From NCBI GenBank assembly GCA_904419095.1, contig CAJFQT010000083.1:1-6416 (forward strand): a stretch of DNA of 6,416 nt. Direction: 5' to 3'. Each line of letters starts with the position of its first letter. The first letter of the stretch is position 1. Positions 1 through 6,316 of the stretch are shown piece after piece. The position numbers were made by a program, and so were the translations under genes. The notes below the pieces were generated by a model, which saw only the letters and a program-made list of their open reading frames with translations, searched no databases and was not told where the DNA came from. The DNA is from an uncultured Clostridia bacterium. Its GTDB lineage: Bacteria; Bacillota; Clostridia; TANB77; CAG-508.

Positions 1-384
1 AAAATGTATGCAAATGTAGTAAATGTGCAACTAAGAACCAAAAACTTTATAGACACATCACATCAAAGAAAATTACCAGAACCAACTGCAAGTACAAAAG
101 AAATATACACAGTAGCAAAACAAATATTACAAGAAATGTATAAAAAAGGAACACCTATAAGGCTAATAGGATTAAGAGTAGATAACCTAACAGACAAAGA
201 AAAAAGACAAGAACAAATATCACTATTCGACAATTTAGAAAATACAACTCAAAATGAAGAAAACAAAGAAAAACAAAAAAAACTAGACGAAACAATAGAT
301 AAATTAAAAGAAAAATATGGAAACAACCTAATAACAAGAGCAGGAAAAATGCAAGTTGAAGATTTTGTGAAATTTAAAAAATAA
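1..384 (+). CDS. dinB: DNA polymerase IV / Y-family polymerase, C-terminal part (5' end outside window)
   Basis: This is the last 127 codons of a translesion DNA polymerase. The frame is open from base 1, so the ATG at 4 is an internal methionine and the true start lies upstream. What remains is the end of the little-finger domain, which grips the DNA duplex, with the family-typical run TPIRLIGLRVDNL. It is followed by QISLF (bases 214-228), which matches the beta sliding-clamp binding motif QL[S/D]LF. A charged Lys/Glu/Asn linker then leads to a short helix ending KLKEKYGNNLITRAGKM, a tail I know from Firmicutes DinB proteins. The palm and fingers with the catalytic Asp/Glu residues are not in the window, so activity cannot be judged. 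A UmuC/UvrX-type paralogue is the main alternative. No convincing terminator hairpin follows the stop codon. Confidence 0.8.
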   Translation, partial: KMYANVVNVQLRTKNFIDTSHQRKLPEPTASTKEIYTVAKQILQEMYKKGTPIRLIGLRVDNLTDKEKRQEQISLFDNLENTTQNEENKEKQKKLDETIDKLKEKYGNNLITRAGKMQVEDFVKFKK

Positions 385-464
385 TATAATAGTAATAATA
401 AAAAAATACATCATAAGTAAAATGAATAATTCAAAAACAATAAAAAAAGGTAAAAAATAGGAAG

Positions 465-493
465 TTGAAAAATTATGTAAATAGTAGTATAAT
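465..493 (+). promoter_or_regulatory. SigA-type promoter of the 75-codon gene
   Basis: The -35 box TTGAAA (465-470) and a perfect -10 box TATAAT (488-493) are separated by exactly 17 bp. Transcription would begin near base 500, giving a leader of about 49 nt before the ATG at 549. This makes the downstream small gene independent of the dinB-like gene. Confidence 0.72.
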
Positions 494-548
494 TAAGATG
501 TAGGCAAAAAGCTTAGCAGAAAACAAACAGAAAGAAAGGAAGAACAAC

Positions 549-776
549 ATGTACAGAAGAAATGAAGTTTTAGTGGTGAAGGAAATTGGCAATTATGGCA
601 GACCATATGAAAAAGAAGAGGACTACTTCTTATCAGGGAAAGAATTAGAAAGAAAGTACCCTGAATACACTGCTTTCCTTCAACCAGGGGTGGTTGCGGT
701 TGTTGTAAATCTTACTACAAATAAAATAGTAAGAAAAGTATACAATAGGCCAATACCATTACCAGTTCTTTCGTAA
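549..776 (+). CDS. Orphan 75-aa protein of unknown function
   Basis: I do not recognise this family. The ORF is well supported: an AAGGA-type ribosome site (536-540) lies 8 nt before the ATG, a 17-bp-spaced SigA promoter lies upstream, and a strong terminator starts 6 nt after the stop. By hand count its G+C is about 36%, above the roughly 28% I count at the start of the dinB fragment, and it uses codons such as GTG, GTT, GCG and GGG that the neighbours avoid. The protein is slightly basic (12 Lys/Arg against 9 Asp/Glu) with seven Tyr, six Pro and no Cys, His or Trp. Residues 47-65 (GVVAVVVNLTTNKIVRKVY) look like two beta strands joined by a turn; the valine run is too short to span a membrane. 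There is no signal peptide or zinc motif. Cytoplasmic location is an inference. Confidence 0.72.
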   Translation: MYRRNEVLVVKEIGNYGRPYEKEEDYFLSGKELERKYPEYTAFLQPGVVAVVVNLTTNKIVRKVYNRPIPLPVLS

Positions 777-782
777 CAAACA

Positions 783-827
783 AAATAGCCAAGAACTAGT
801 GTACTAGCTCTTGGCTATTTTTTCTTT
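783..827. terminator. Bidirectional intrinsic terminator between convergent genes
   Basis: A 17-position stem (783-799 with 804-820) has one A/C mismatch (795/808) and a TGTA loop. On the plus strand it runs into TTTTTT and CTTTC, ending the 75-codon gene. On the minus strand the hairpin is followed by CTATTTTGTTTGTTA, an interrupted U-tract that would end recQ 17 nt after its stop codon. It fills most of the 61-bp gap between the two stop codons. Confidence 0.88.
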
Positions 828-837
828 CATATAATAA

Positions 838-3072
838 TCAAAATTCTTGACTTTTCTTAAAACAAACCAAAAAATACTTAATATCAAAATAAGAAATATC
901 ACTAGGCAAAGCTTCCTTAATAGGTTTAAGCTTTTCCATACCACATTTACGAATAGCATCAAAAACCAAATCCTTAGCATCCAAATTTATATAATTGCTC
1001 AAATCAATAGGCAAACCATTCTCAAAACAAGCAATCAAATGATTTTGAATAGTATTCAAAGTAAGACCTCTAATATTAGAAATTTCCAAAGGACTTTTTC
1101 CTTCCATAAACAAATTATAAGTAACAATTTTAGTATCTTCTTTATGAGGCTTTTCATCAACTTCAGGACTATCATGTTCCAACTTACCAGTACCTAAATA
1201 AGAAATTTCAGTACCCTTTTTATTTTGCAAATTCAAAAAATCATCCTTTTTAATATTATGTTCGCTAACATATCTACTAATAACGTTCAAAAAAACATCA
1301 CCATATTGTCTAAGTTTATAATCACCAACACCGTCAATACAAAGAAACTCTTCAGAATTTGTAGGATACAACTTAGCCATTTGTTTCAAAGAAACATCAG
1401 CAAAAATAATAAAAGGAGGAATTCCTAAACTTTTAGACAAGTCCATTCTAACATCTTTAAGAATACTAAATAAATCAACATCAAAATCCTCATAATTTAT
1501 ATCAGTCATAGATTTAGATTTCTTATCAGATAATTTTTCAATTTTTCGTTTAATAAATACACTTTTATGATTAAATAAAACATCATCGGCTAAACGAGTA
1601 AGTTTCAAAACAGGATATTGTTCACCAACAGTAGCAATATAATTTTCAGAAATCAAAAAAGAAATCAAATCTTTAATAGTATCTTTAGAATAATCTTTCA
1701 TAATACCATAAGTTGACAAATCATTAAAACCCATAGACCTTATTTTAGAAGTATTAGAGCCTTTCAAAACATCTGAAACAAGAGCTAATCCAAACCTTTC
1801 ATGCATTCTTTTAATACAAGACAAAATTTTCTGACTATCTGTAGTAATATCAGTAACCTCAATTTCAGAATCACAATTGCTACAATTATGACACTCTGAA
1901 AAAGAAGGAATTTCACCAAAATACTCCAAAATATATTTTCTAAGGCACTTATCAGTATTACAATAATCAACCATATCATTCAACTTACTAATCTCATTTG
2001 AATGAGTTCTTTCAGAAGAACCCTGTTCAATAAGTAATTTATTAGTAACAATATCTGCACGACTAAAAAGCAAAATACAATCAGAAAAATCTCCATCTCT
2101 ACCAGCACGGCCAGCCTCTTGATAATAACTTTCCAAATCACGAGGCATATTGTAATGAATAACATATCTAATATTAGACTTATCAATACCCATACCAAAA
2201 GCATTAGTAGCAATCATAACACTAGTTCTATCATAAACAAAATCCTCTTGACTTAAACTTCTTTCCTTATCAGTCATTCCACCATGATACTTACTCACAC
2301 TAATAGACAACTTTTCCAAAGTGTCATATAACATATCAACAGACTTTCTAGTCAAACAATAAACAATACCAGAAACATCTAAATGATTCTGAATATAATC
2401 TACAATAAACTTTTTCCTATTCTCAGGAGACTTAACCGAAAAATACAAATTTTTTCTATCAAATCCGGTAGTAAGAACAAATGGATTAGATAAATGTAAT
2501 AAATTAATAATATCATTTTTAACATCAATAGTTGCAGTTGCAGTAAAAGCAGTAACAACAGGTCTTTTAGGCAAATTTAAAATAACATCTGCAATCTCCA
2601 TATAACTTGGTCTAAAATCATGTCCCCAGCGAGAAATACAATGAGCCTCATCAATTGCAAACATAGAAATATCAATTTTATTTAACAAATCCAAAAATCT
2701 ATCAGAATTAAGCCTCTCAGGAGCAACATAAATAATTTTATACATTCCATTATATGCATTATTAATAATCTTAAAATATTGACTAGAAGACAAAGAACTA
2801 TTAATAAAAGTAGCGGGAATACCAATCTGATTTAAATTATCGACCTGATCTTTCATAAGAGAAATTAAAGGAGAAATTACAATAGTAACACCATCAAAAA
2901 GCATTGCAGGAATTTGGTAACAAATAGATTTACCAGCACCAGTAGGCATAATACCTAAAGTATCTTGACCAGATATAATATGAGAAATAATTTCTTTTTG
3001 TCCACTTCTAAAATCGTCATAACCAAAATGTTTTTTTAATAAAATTTTTGCATCATCAATTGTTAAATTCAT
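838..3072 (-). CDS. recQ: ATP-dependent DNA helicase RecQ, with C-terminal helix-turn-helix domain
   Basis: RecQ is a 3'-5' DNA helicase of recombination repair and stalled-fork processing. The 744-aa product has the whole family order. Motif 0 is FRSGQ (21-25), Walker A is MPTGAGKS (42-49, Lys48), Walker B is DEAH (141-144), motif III is FTATAT (176-181), motif V is ATNAFGMGID (288-297), and motif VI is QEAGRAGRDG (318-327) with the arginine finger. Zinc ligands are Cys376, 394, 397 and 400. A winged-helix RQC region (about 408-515) and an HRDC domain (about 532-605) follow. Residues about 645-740 form an extra region resembling the RecQ-associated HTH_40 domain, which accounts for most of the length beyond the roughly 610-aa E. 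coli enzyme. The ATG has an AGAAGG ribosome site 5 nt upstream. All catalytic residues I can check are intact. The gene converges on the 75-codon gene and shares its terminator. Confidence 0.97.
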   Translation of the reverse strand: MNLTIDDAKILLKKHFGYDDFRSGQKEIISHIISGQDTLGIMPTGAGKSICYQIPAMLFDGVTIVISPLISLMKDQVDNLNQIGIPATFINSSLSSSQYFKIINNAYNGMYKIIYVAPERLNSDRFLDLLNKIDISMFAIDEAHCISRWGHDFRPSYMEIADVILNLPKRPVVTAFTATATIDVKNDIINLLHLSNPFVLTTGFDRKNLYFSVKSPENRKKFIVDYIQNHLDVSGIVYCLTRKSVDMLYDTLEKLSISVSKYHGGMTDKERSLSQEDFVYDRTSVMIATNAFGMGIDKSNIRYVIHYNMPRDLESYYQEAGRAGRDGDFSDCILLFSRADIVTNKLLIEQGSSERTHSNEISKLNDMVDYCNTDKCLRKYILEYFGEIPSFSECHNCSNCDSEIEVTDITTDSQKILSCIKRMHERFGLALVSDVLKGSNTSKIRSMGFNDLSTYGIMKDYSKDTIKDLISFLISENYIATVGEQYPVLKLTRLADDVLFNHKSVFIKRKIEKLSDKKSKSMTDINYEDFDVDLFSILKDVRMDLSKSLGIPPFIIFADVSLKQMAKLYPTNSEEFLCIDGVGDYKLRQYGDVFLNVISRYVSEHNIKKDDFLNLQNKKGTEISYLGTGKLEHDSPEVDEKPHKEDTKIVTYNLFMEGKSPLEISNIRGLTLNTIQNHLIACFENGLPIDLSNYINLDAKDLVFDAIRKCGMEKLKPIKEALPSDISYFDIKYFLVCFKKSQEF

Positions 3073-3110
3073 AAAAACCTTCTTTCCAAAATCTCCCTAT
3101 CAATGACAAT

Positions 3111-3139
3111 ATTATACAGAAATATCAAGGCAAAGTAAA
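3111..3139 (-). promoter_or_regulatory. Candidate recQ promoter
   Basis: On the minus strand a perfect -10 TATAAT (3116 down to 3111) lies 17 bp from a weaker -35, TTTACT (3139 down to 3134, 4 of 6 matches). Transcription would start near 3104, leaving a leader of about 32 nt before the recQ ATG. I see no LexA-like operator overlapping it. Confidence 0.6.
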
Positions 3140-3377
3140 TAGATAAAAGAATTTTTGCAATATTAAGACACAAAAAAATTTCATACTTAACAACTAATTT
3201 AAAACAACTTAACTTTTTACTAGATTAAATTATAAGAAACAATCTTTCAAGCATTAATAATTATCTGAAAACCATTAAAGTTAACAAAAAATTCTAAATA
3301 AAAGTAAAATTATAAAAGTAAAAAACAACTCAAAAGTTCATCTTAAAGTCTATAAAATTAATTTATTTTAATTTTGT
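3140..3377. other. AT-rich non-coding part of the divergent recQ / DUF6514-like intergenic region
   Basis: The full gap between the divergent genes is 407 bp (3073-3479). This part has no ORF with a ribosome site and no tRNA or riboswitch that I can recognise. The only structure is a weak AT-only inverted repeat, AAAATTAA (3354-3361) with TTAATTTT (3368-3375) around a 6-nt loop, directly beside the GC-rich repeat at 3378. Confidence 0.6.
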
Positions 3378-3402
3378 GTCGCATTTTGTAAAATCACGCG
3401 AC
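3378..3402. repeat. Inverted repeat GTCGC-N15-GCGAC upstream of a promoter; possible operator
   Basis: GTCGC (3378-3382) is repeated inverted as GCGAC (3398-3402), with centres 20 bp apart, about two helical turns. An inner inverted repeat, ATTTT/AAAAT (3383-3387, 3390-3394), could extend it into a bulged hairpin. Neither strand has a U-tract after it, so it is not an ordinary terminator. It ends 9 bp before the -35 box at 3412 and is the only G+C-rich spot in the region, which suggests protein binding. TGTCGCA (3377-3383) and CGACGAA (3399-3405) each miss the Spo0A box TGNCGAA by one base, which is suggestive only. Confidence 0.5.
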
Positions 3403-3411
3403 GAAAAAAGC

Positions 3412-3440
3412 TTGAAATATAAAGGAAAAAGGAGTATCAT
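3412..3440 (+). promoter_or_regulatory. SigA-type promoter of the DUF6514-like gene
   Basis: The -35 box TTGAAA (3412-3417) and -10 box TATCAT (3435-3440) are 17 bp apart. The predicted start near 3447 gives a leader of about 33 nt ending in a strong ribosome site. Confidence 0.6.
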
Positions 3441-3464
3441 AAAAAAGTGCACAAAAGAAAATAA

Positions 3465-3472
3465 GAAAGGAG
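3465..3472 (+). promoter_or_regulatory. Ribosome binding site fixing a TTG start
   Basis: GAAAGGAG lies 7 nt before the TTG at 3480-3482, an ideal spacing. The frame has no ATG until codon 104, so this site decides the start codon. Confidence 0.8.
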
Positions 3473-3479
3473 AAATAAA

Positions 3480-3797
3480 TTGAAAACATTCTTTGGGGGG
3501 ATTTTTATTGAAAAAGAAAAATTAGAGGAAGAAAATATATATCATCCTATAAAATTAGAATATTACAAAAAAATCAATGAAGAAGAATTTATAAATGGGA
3601 AAAATAATAAATTTGGAATAAGTGTAATAAAAACAGAATATTTACCTGAAGGAACTAAAGTAGAGAGAAAAGACATTAAATACTTAACAAATGATGAGAG
3701 TAAAGTAGACAAAATATTAAAATTGTTTAAGAATAACGAAGTAACACCAATAGGAGTTGAAGATATAATATGTGACTTATCTAAAACAATGTTTTAA
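3480..3797 (+). CDS. DUF6514-like small protein of unknown function (TTG start)
   Basis: The product is a 105-aa charged soluble protein with no signal peptide or membrane segment. From memory the second half fits the clostridial DUF6514 pattern: a strand like FGISVIKTEYL (45-55), then a run such as IKYLTNDESKVDKILKLF (66-83), then NNEVTPIGVEDIICD (85-99). I know of no established function for that family. The start is TTG, supported by an optimally placed AGGAG and by the absence of any usable ATG. The gene has its own SigA-like promoter with an inverted repeat upstream, and it is divergent from recQ. It lies 258 bp before topA, which has its own promoter, so I infer it is monocistronic. The family assignment is moderately sure; that it is a real gene is more certain. 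Confidence 0.75.
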   Translation: MKTFFGGIFIEKEKLEEENIYHPIKLEYYKKINEEEFINGKNNKFGISVIKTEYLPEGTKVERKDIKYLTNDESKVDKILKLFKNNEVTPIGVEDIICDLSKTMF

Positions 3798-3884
3798 AAA
3801 ATTAAATATTTTTCAGAAATTCAATAAAAATTAAAATATAGAGCATATTTTATCATATAAAATGCAATGCTTATATACATTTAT

Positions 3885-3920
3885 ATAGGAATCTTTCAAT
3901 AATATTGATAAGGTTCCTAT
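3885..3920 (+). terminator. Long hairpin in the DUF6514-like/topA gap; possible weak terminator
   Basis: ATAGGAATCTTTCAA pairs with TTGATAAGGTTCCTAT (one bulged T, one T-G wobble) around the loop TAATA, giving about 15 pairs. It begins 87 nt after the preceding stop codon and 73 nt before the topA -35 box. The following bases, TAATATTATAAATT, are only moderately T-rich, so termination of the DUF6514-like transcript is plausible but not certain. A structured 3' end or leader element is the alternative. Confidence 0.4.
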
Positions 3921-3992
3921 TAATATTATAAATTCAAATTGTAAAATCGAAATTAACTTCAAATCACGAATTAAAGAAAATTAACAAAAAAC

Positions 3993-4021
3993 TTGCAAAA
4001 TTATAAAAATTAAGCTAGAAT
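3993..4021 (+). promoter_or_regulatory. Candidate topA promoter
   Basis: TTGCAA (3993-3998) and TAGAAT (4016-4021) are 17 bp apart and would start transcription near 4028, leaving a leader of about 28 nt. A perfect TATAAT at 4024-4029 overlaps this region but has no -35 box at proper spacing. topA promoters are often sensitive to supercoiling; nothing in the sequence proves that here. Confidence 0.5.
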
Positions 4022-4055
4022 ACTATAATAGAATAAAAATTAGGGAGAGGATATA

Positions 4056-6107
4056 ATGGCAGATAAATTAGTTATAGTGGAATCACCCGCAAAAGCTAAT
4101 ACCATAAAAAAATTCTTAGGAGGAAACACAAAAGTTGTAGCATCAATGGGACATATAAGAGATTTACCAAAATCAAAAATGGGAATTGATATAGAACACG
4201 ACTTTGAACCTCAATACATCAACATCAGAGGAAAAGGAGATTTAATAAAATCATTAAAAAAAGACGCAAAACAAGCAAAAAAAGTATACTTAGCAACTGA
4301 CCCTGACCGTGAAGGAGAAGCAATTGCATGGCATTTAGCAAAAATATTAGAAGAAAATAAAGAAAAAATAACAAGAGTAACATTTAATGAAATCACAAAA
4401 TCTGCAGTGCAAAAAGCAATAAAATCGTCAAGAGACATAGATGTGAATTTAGTAGACGCACAACAGGCAAGACGTGTTTTAGATAGAATTGTGGGATATA
4501 AAATAAGTCCAGTACTATGGAAAAAAGTAAAAAGAGGGCTATCAGCAGGAAGAGTGCAATCAGTAGCCGTTAAATTAATAGTAGACAGAGAAGAAGAAAT
4601 AGAAAAATTCATTCCAGAAGAATATTGGAATATATATGCAGAACTAAAAGACGAAAAAAGCAAAAAAACATTTGAAGCAAGATTTTATGGAAAAGATGGT
4701 AAAAAGCAAGAAATCCATAAAAAAGAAGAATGTGATGAAATATTAGAAAACATAAAAGACCAAAAATATATAATCACAGAAGAAAAAAAAGGAGAAAGAA
4801 AAAGAACACCAGCTCCACCATTTACAACAAGTACAATGCAACAAGAAGCATCAAGAAAACTAGGATTCACACTAAAAAAGACAATGTCAATAGCACAGGG
4901 GCTATATGAAGGTGTAAAAATTCCAGAAAAAGGAACAATAGGATTAATCACATATATGAGAACAGACTCAACAAGAATATCAGAAGAAGCAAGAGCAAAA
5001 GCAAAAGAAGAAATCATAAAAATATATGGAGAAGAATTCTATGAAAACAGATATTACAAAACAAACAAAGATGCACAAGATGCACACGAAGGAATTAGAC
5101 CAACATATATAGATATTACACCTGAAGACATAAAAGAAGCGGTAACAAAAGACCAATACAAGTTATACAAACTAATTTACAATAGATTTATGGCAAGTCA
5201 AATGAAACCAGCAATATATGACACAATGGCAGTAACAATAAAAGTAAATAACTATGACTTCAAGGCAAACGGACAAAACCTAAAATTCAAAGGATTTATG
5301 ACACTATATGTAGAAGGAACAGATGAAGTAGAAGAAAAACAAGAAGGAATGTTACCACCATTAGAAGAAAAACAAGAAGTAAAACTACAAAAATTAAATC
5401 CAAAGCAAAGTTTTACAGAACCACCACCAAGATACACAGAAGCAAGCCTAGTAAAAGCATTAGAAGAAAAAGGAATAGGAAGACCAAGTACATATTCGCC
5501 AATAATCACAACAATATTGGACAGAAGATATATAGAAAAAATCCAAAAGCAACTATCTCCAACAGAATTAGGAAAAGTAGTAAATAAAATACTAACAGAA
5601 AACTTCAAAGACGTAATAAATGTAGAATTCACAGCAAAAATAGAAAATGAATTTGATGAAATAGCAGAAGGAAAAGAAGAATGGAAAAAAATGATAAGAG
5701 AATTCTATGGACCATTTGAAGAAGAAGTAGAAAAAGTAGAAAAAGAACTAGAACATGTAACAATAGAAGATGAAGTATCAGATGTACAATGTGAAAAATG
5801 CGGAAGAATGATGGTATATAAATATGGAAGATACGGAAAATTCTTAGCATGTCCAGGATATCCAGAATGTAAAAACACAAAACCAATAATACAAACAATA
5901 GAAGAACCTTGTCCAAAATGTGGAGGAAAAGTACAAGTAAGAAAAACAAAAAGAAGAAGAAATTACTATATATGTGAAAACAACCCAACAACTTGTGATT
6001 ATATATCTTGGAATAAGCCTAAAAAAGGTGAAAAATGGGAAGAAAGTGAAAAAGAAGAAATAGAAAAAGAAATAAAAACAACAAAGAGAAAGAAAAAAAC
6101 AAAATAA
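4056..6107 (+). CDS. topA: DNA topoisomerase I (type IA, omega protein)
   Basis: TopA relaxes negative supercoils behind RNA polymerase by passing one strand through a transient single-strand break. The 683-aa length is typical of Firmicutes TopA. The N-terminal TOPRIM domain (about 4-115) holds Glu9 in VIVESPAKA and the Mg-binding TDPDREGEAI (81-90; Asp82, Asp84, Glu86). GLSAGRVQSVAV (161-172) follows. The catalytic tyrosine is Tyr300 in GLITYMRTDS, with Arg302 beside it; DAHEGIRP (342-349) and GIGRPSTY (473-480) are also conserved. Two tetracysteine zinc fingers end the protein (Cys579, 582, 599, 605 and Cys619, 622, 640, 647), then a Lys/Glu-rich tail (655-683). The ATG follows AGGGAGAGGA, with AGGGAG at 8-nt spacing. 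The gene is intact. In many Firmicutes it sits between dprA and trmFO; neither is seen here. Confidence 0.98.
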   Translation: MADKLVIVESPAKANTIKKFLGGNTKVVASMGHIRDLPKSKMGIDIEHDFEPQYINIRGKGDLIKSLKKDAKQAKKVYLATDPDREGEAIAWHLAKILEENKEKITRVTFNEITKSAVQKAIKSSRDIDVNLVDAQQARRVLDRIVGYKISPVLWKKVKRGLSAGRVQSVAVKLIVDREEEIEKFIPEEYWNIYAELKDEKSKKTFEARFYGKDGKKQEIHKKEECDEILENIKDQKYIITEEKKGERKRTPAPPFTTSTMQQEASRKLGFTLKKTMSIAQGLYEGVKIPEKGTIGLITYMRTDSTRISEEARAKAKEEIIKIYGEEFYENRYYKTNKDAQDAHEGIRPTYIDITPEDIKEAVTKDQYKLYKLIYNRFMASQMKPAIYDTMAVTIKVNNYDFKANGQNLKFKGFMTLYVEGTDEVEEKQEGMLPPLEEKQEVKLQKLNPKQSFTEPPPRYTEASLVKALEEKGIGRPSTYSPIITTILDRRYIEKIQKQLSPTELGKVVNKILTENFKDVINVEFTAKIENEFDEIAEGKEEWKKMIREFYGPFEEEVEKVEKELEHVTIEDEVSDVQCEKCGRMMVYKYGRYGKFLACPGYPECKNTKPIIQTIEEPCPKCGGKVQVRKTKRRRNYYICENNPTTCDYISWNKPKKGEKWEESEKEEIEKEIKTTKRKKKTK

Positions 6108-6116
6108 ACTTAAGAT

Positions 6117-6150
6117 AAAAGAAACCTCACTATAATGTGAGGCTTCTTTT
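6117..6150 (+). terminator. Intrinsic terminator of topA
   Basis: AAAAGAAACCTCAC (6117-6130) pairs with GTGAGGCTTCTTTT (6137-6150) around TATAAT, with a single A/C mismatch (6124/6143). The core CCTCAC/GTGAGG is GC-rich and the 3' arm ends in TTCTTTT. It begins 9 nt after the topA stop and separates topA from the tRNA promoter. Confidence 0.88.
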
Positions 6151-6169
6151 GAAAAAATTTACAAACTGC

Positions 6170-6198
6170 TTGACAACAGCAACAATATTTGGTATCAT
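6170..6198 (+). promoter_or_regulatory. Strong SigA promoter of the tRNA genes
   Basis: A consensus -35 TTGACA (6170-6175) is followed, 17 bp later, by TATCAT (6193-6198). Transcription should begin near 6205, only about 8 nt before the tRNA-Gly 5' end, leaving a very short leader for RNase P. The near-consensus boxes fit a stable-RNA promoter. Confidence 0.85.
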
Positions 6199-6212
6199 TA
6201 TAAAGTCCAAAT

Positions 6213-6288
6213 GCGGGAATAGCTCAGTTGATAGAGCGTCGCCTTGCCAAGGCGAAGGTCGCGGGTTTGAGCCCCGTTTCCCGCTCCA
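6213..6288 (+). tRNA. tRNA-Gly (anticodon GCC), CCA encoded, variant elbow pair A19-U56
   Basis: All four arms fold. The acceptor is GCGGGAA/TTCCCGC with discriminator T73 and an encoded CCA. The D stem is GCTC/GAGC. The anticodon stem TCGCC/GGCGA carries the loop TTGCCAA, so the anticodon is GCC and reads GGC and GGU. The variable loop is AGGTC and the T stem GCGGG/CCCGT has one G-U pair. The D loop is AGTTGATA and the T loop TTTGAGC: G19 has become A and C56 has become T, so the usual tertiary G19-C56 pair is replaced by a compatible A19-U56. G18, T54, T55 and A58 are normal. The gene is first in a two-tRNA unit and has its own strong promoter. Confidence 0.97.
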
Positions 6289-6298
6289 AATTATAGTA

Positions 6299-6316
6299 CT
6301 ATTTTTATAAAAATAG
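6299..6316. repeat. Perfect 18-bp AT-rich palindrome between the two tRNA genes
   Basis: CTATTTTTATAAAAATAG equals its own reverse complement and could form a 7-bp hairpin with a TATA loop. It starts 11 nt after the tRNA-Gly CCA, in the 45-nt spacer before tRNA-Cys. It has no U-tract after it and is unlikely to terminate well. A role as a processing spacer is inference. Confidence 0.6.

Noticed and set aside
155..337. 60-codon minus-strand frame over the dinB end
   Set aside because: Leu/Phe-rich antisense shadow of a Lys/Glu-rich tail.
385..548. SOS (LexA) box, or terminator for the dinB-like gene
   Set aside because: No GAAC-N4-GTTC-like site here or before recQ, and no GC stem with a U-tract; only A-rich DNA and the promoter at 465-493.
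847..1197. 116-codon open frame on the plus strand antisense to the recQ 3' end
   Set aside because: Ile/Asn/Thr-rich shadow of a conserved gene, with no promoter or ribosome site; it begins right after the recQ terminator.
3140..3377. CRISPR array, riboswitch or small RNA in the recQ upstream region
   Set aside because: No regularly spaced repeats, no recognisable aptamer core and no promoter-plus-terminator pair; only AT-rich sequence.
4024..4029. Perfect TATAAT as the topA -10 box
   Set aside because: The nearest good -35 (TTGCAA at 3993) would be 25 bp away; TAGAAT at 4016-4021 gives 17 bp and is preferred.
4211..4663. 150-codon open frame on the minus strand inside topA
   Set aside because: It lies wholly antisense to conserved TopA coding sequence, has Ser/Phe-rich low-complexity composition and no ribosome site; it is a shadow of A-rich codons.
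5629..5991. 120-codon Leu/Phe-rich open frame on the minus strand inside topA
   Set aside because: Its membrane-like look is the complement of Lys/Glu-rich codons in topA; there is no independent start signal.
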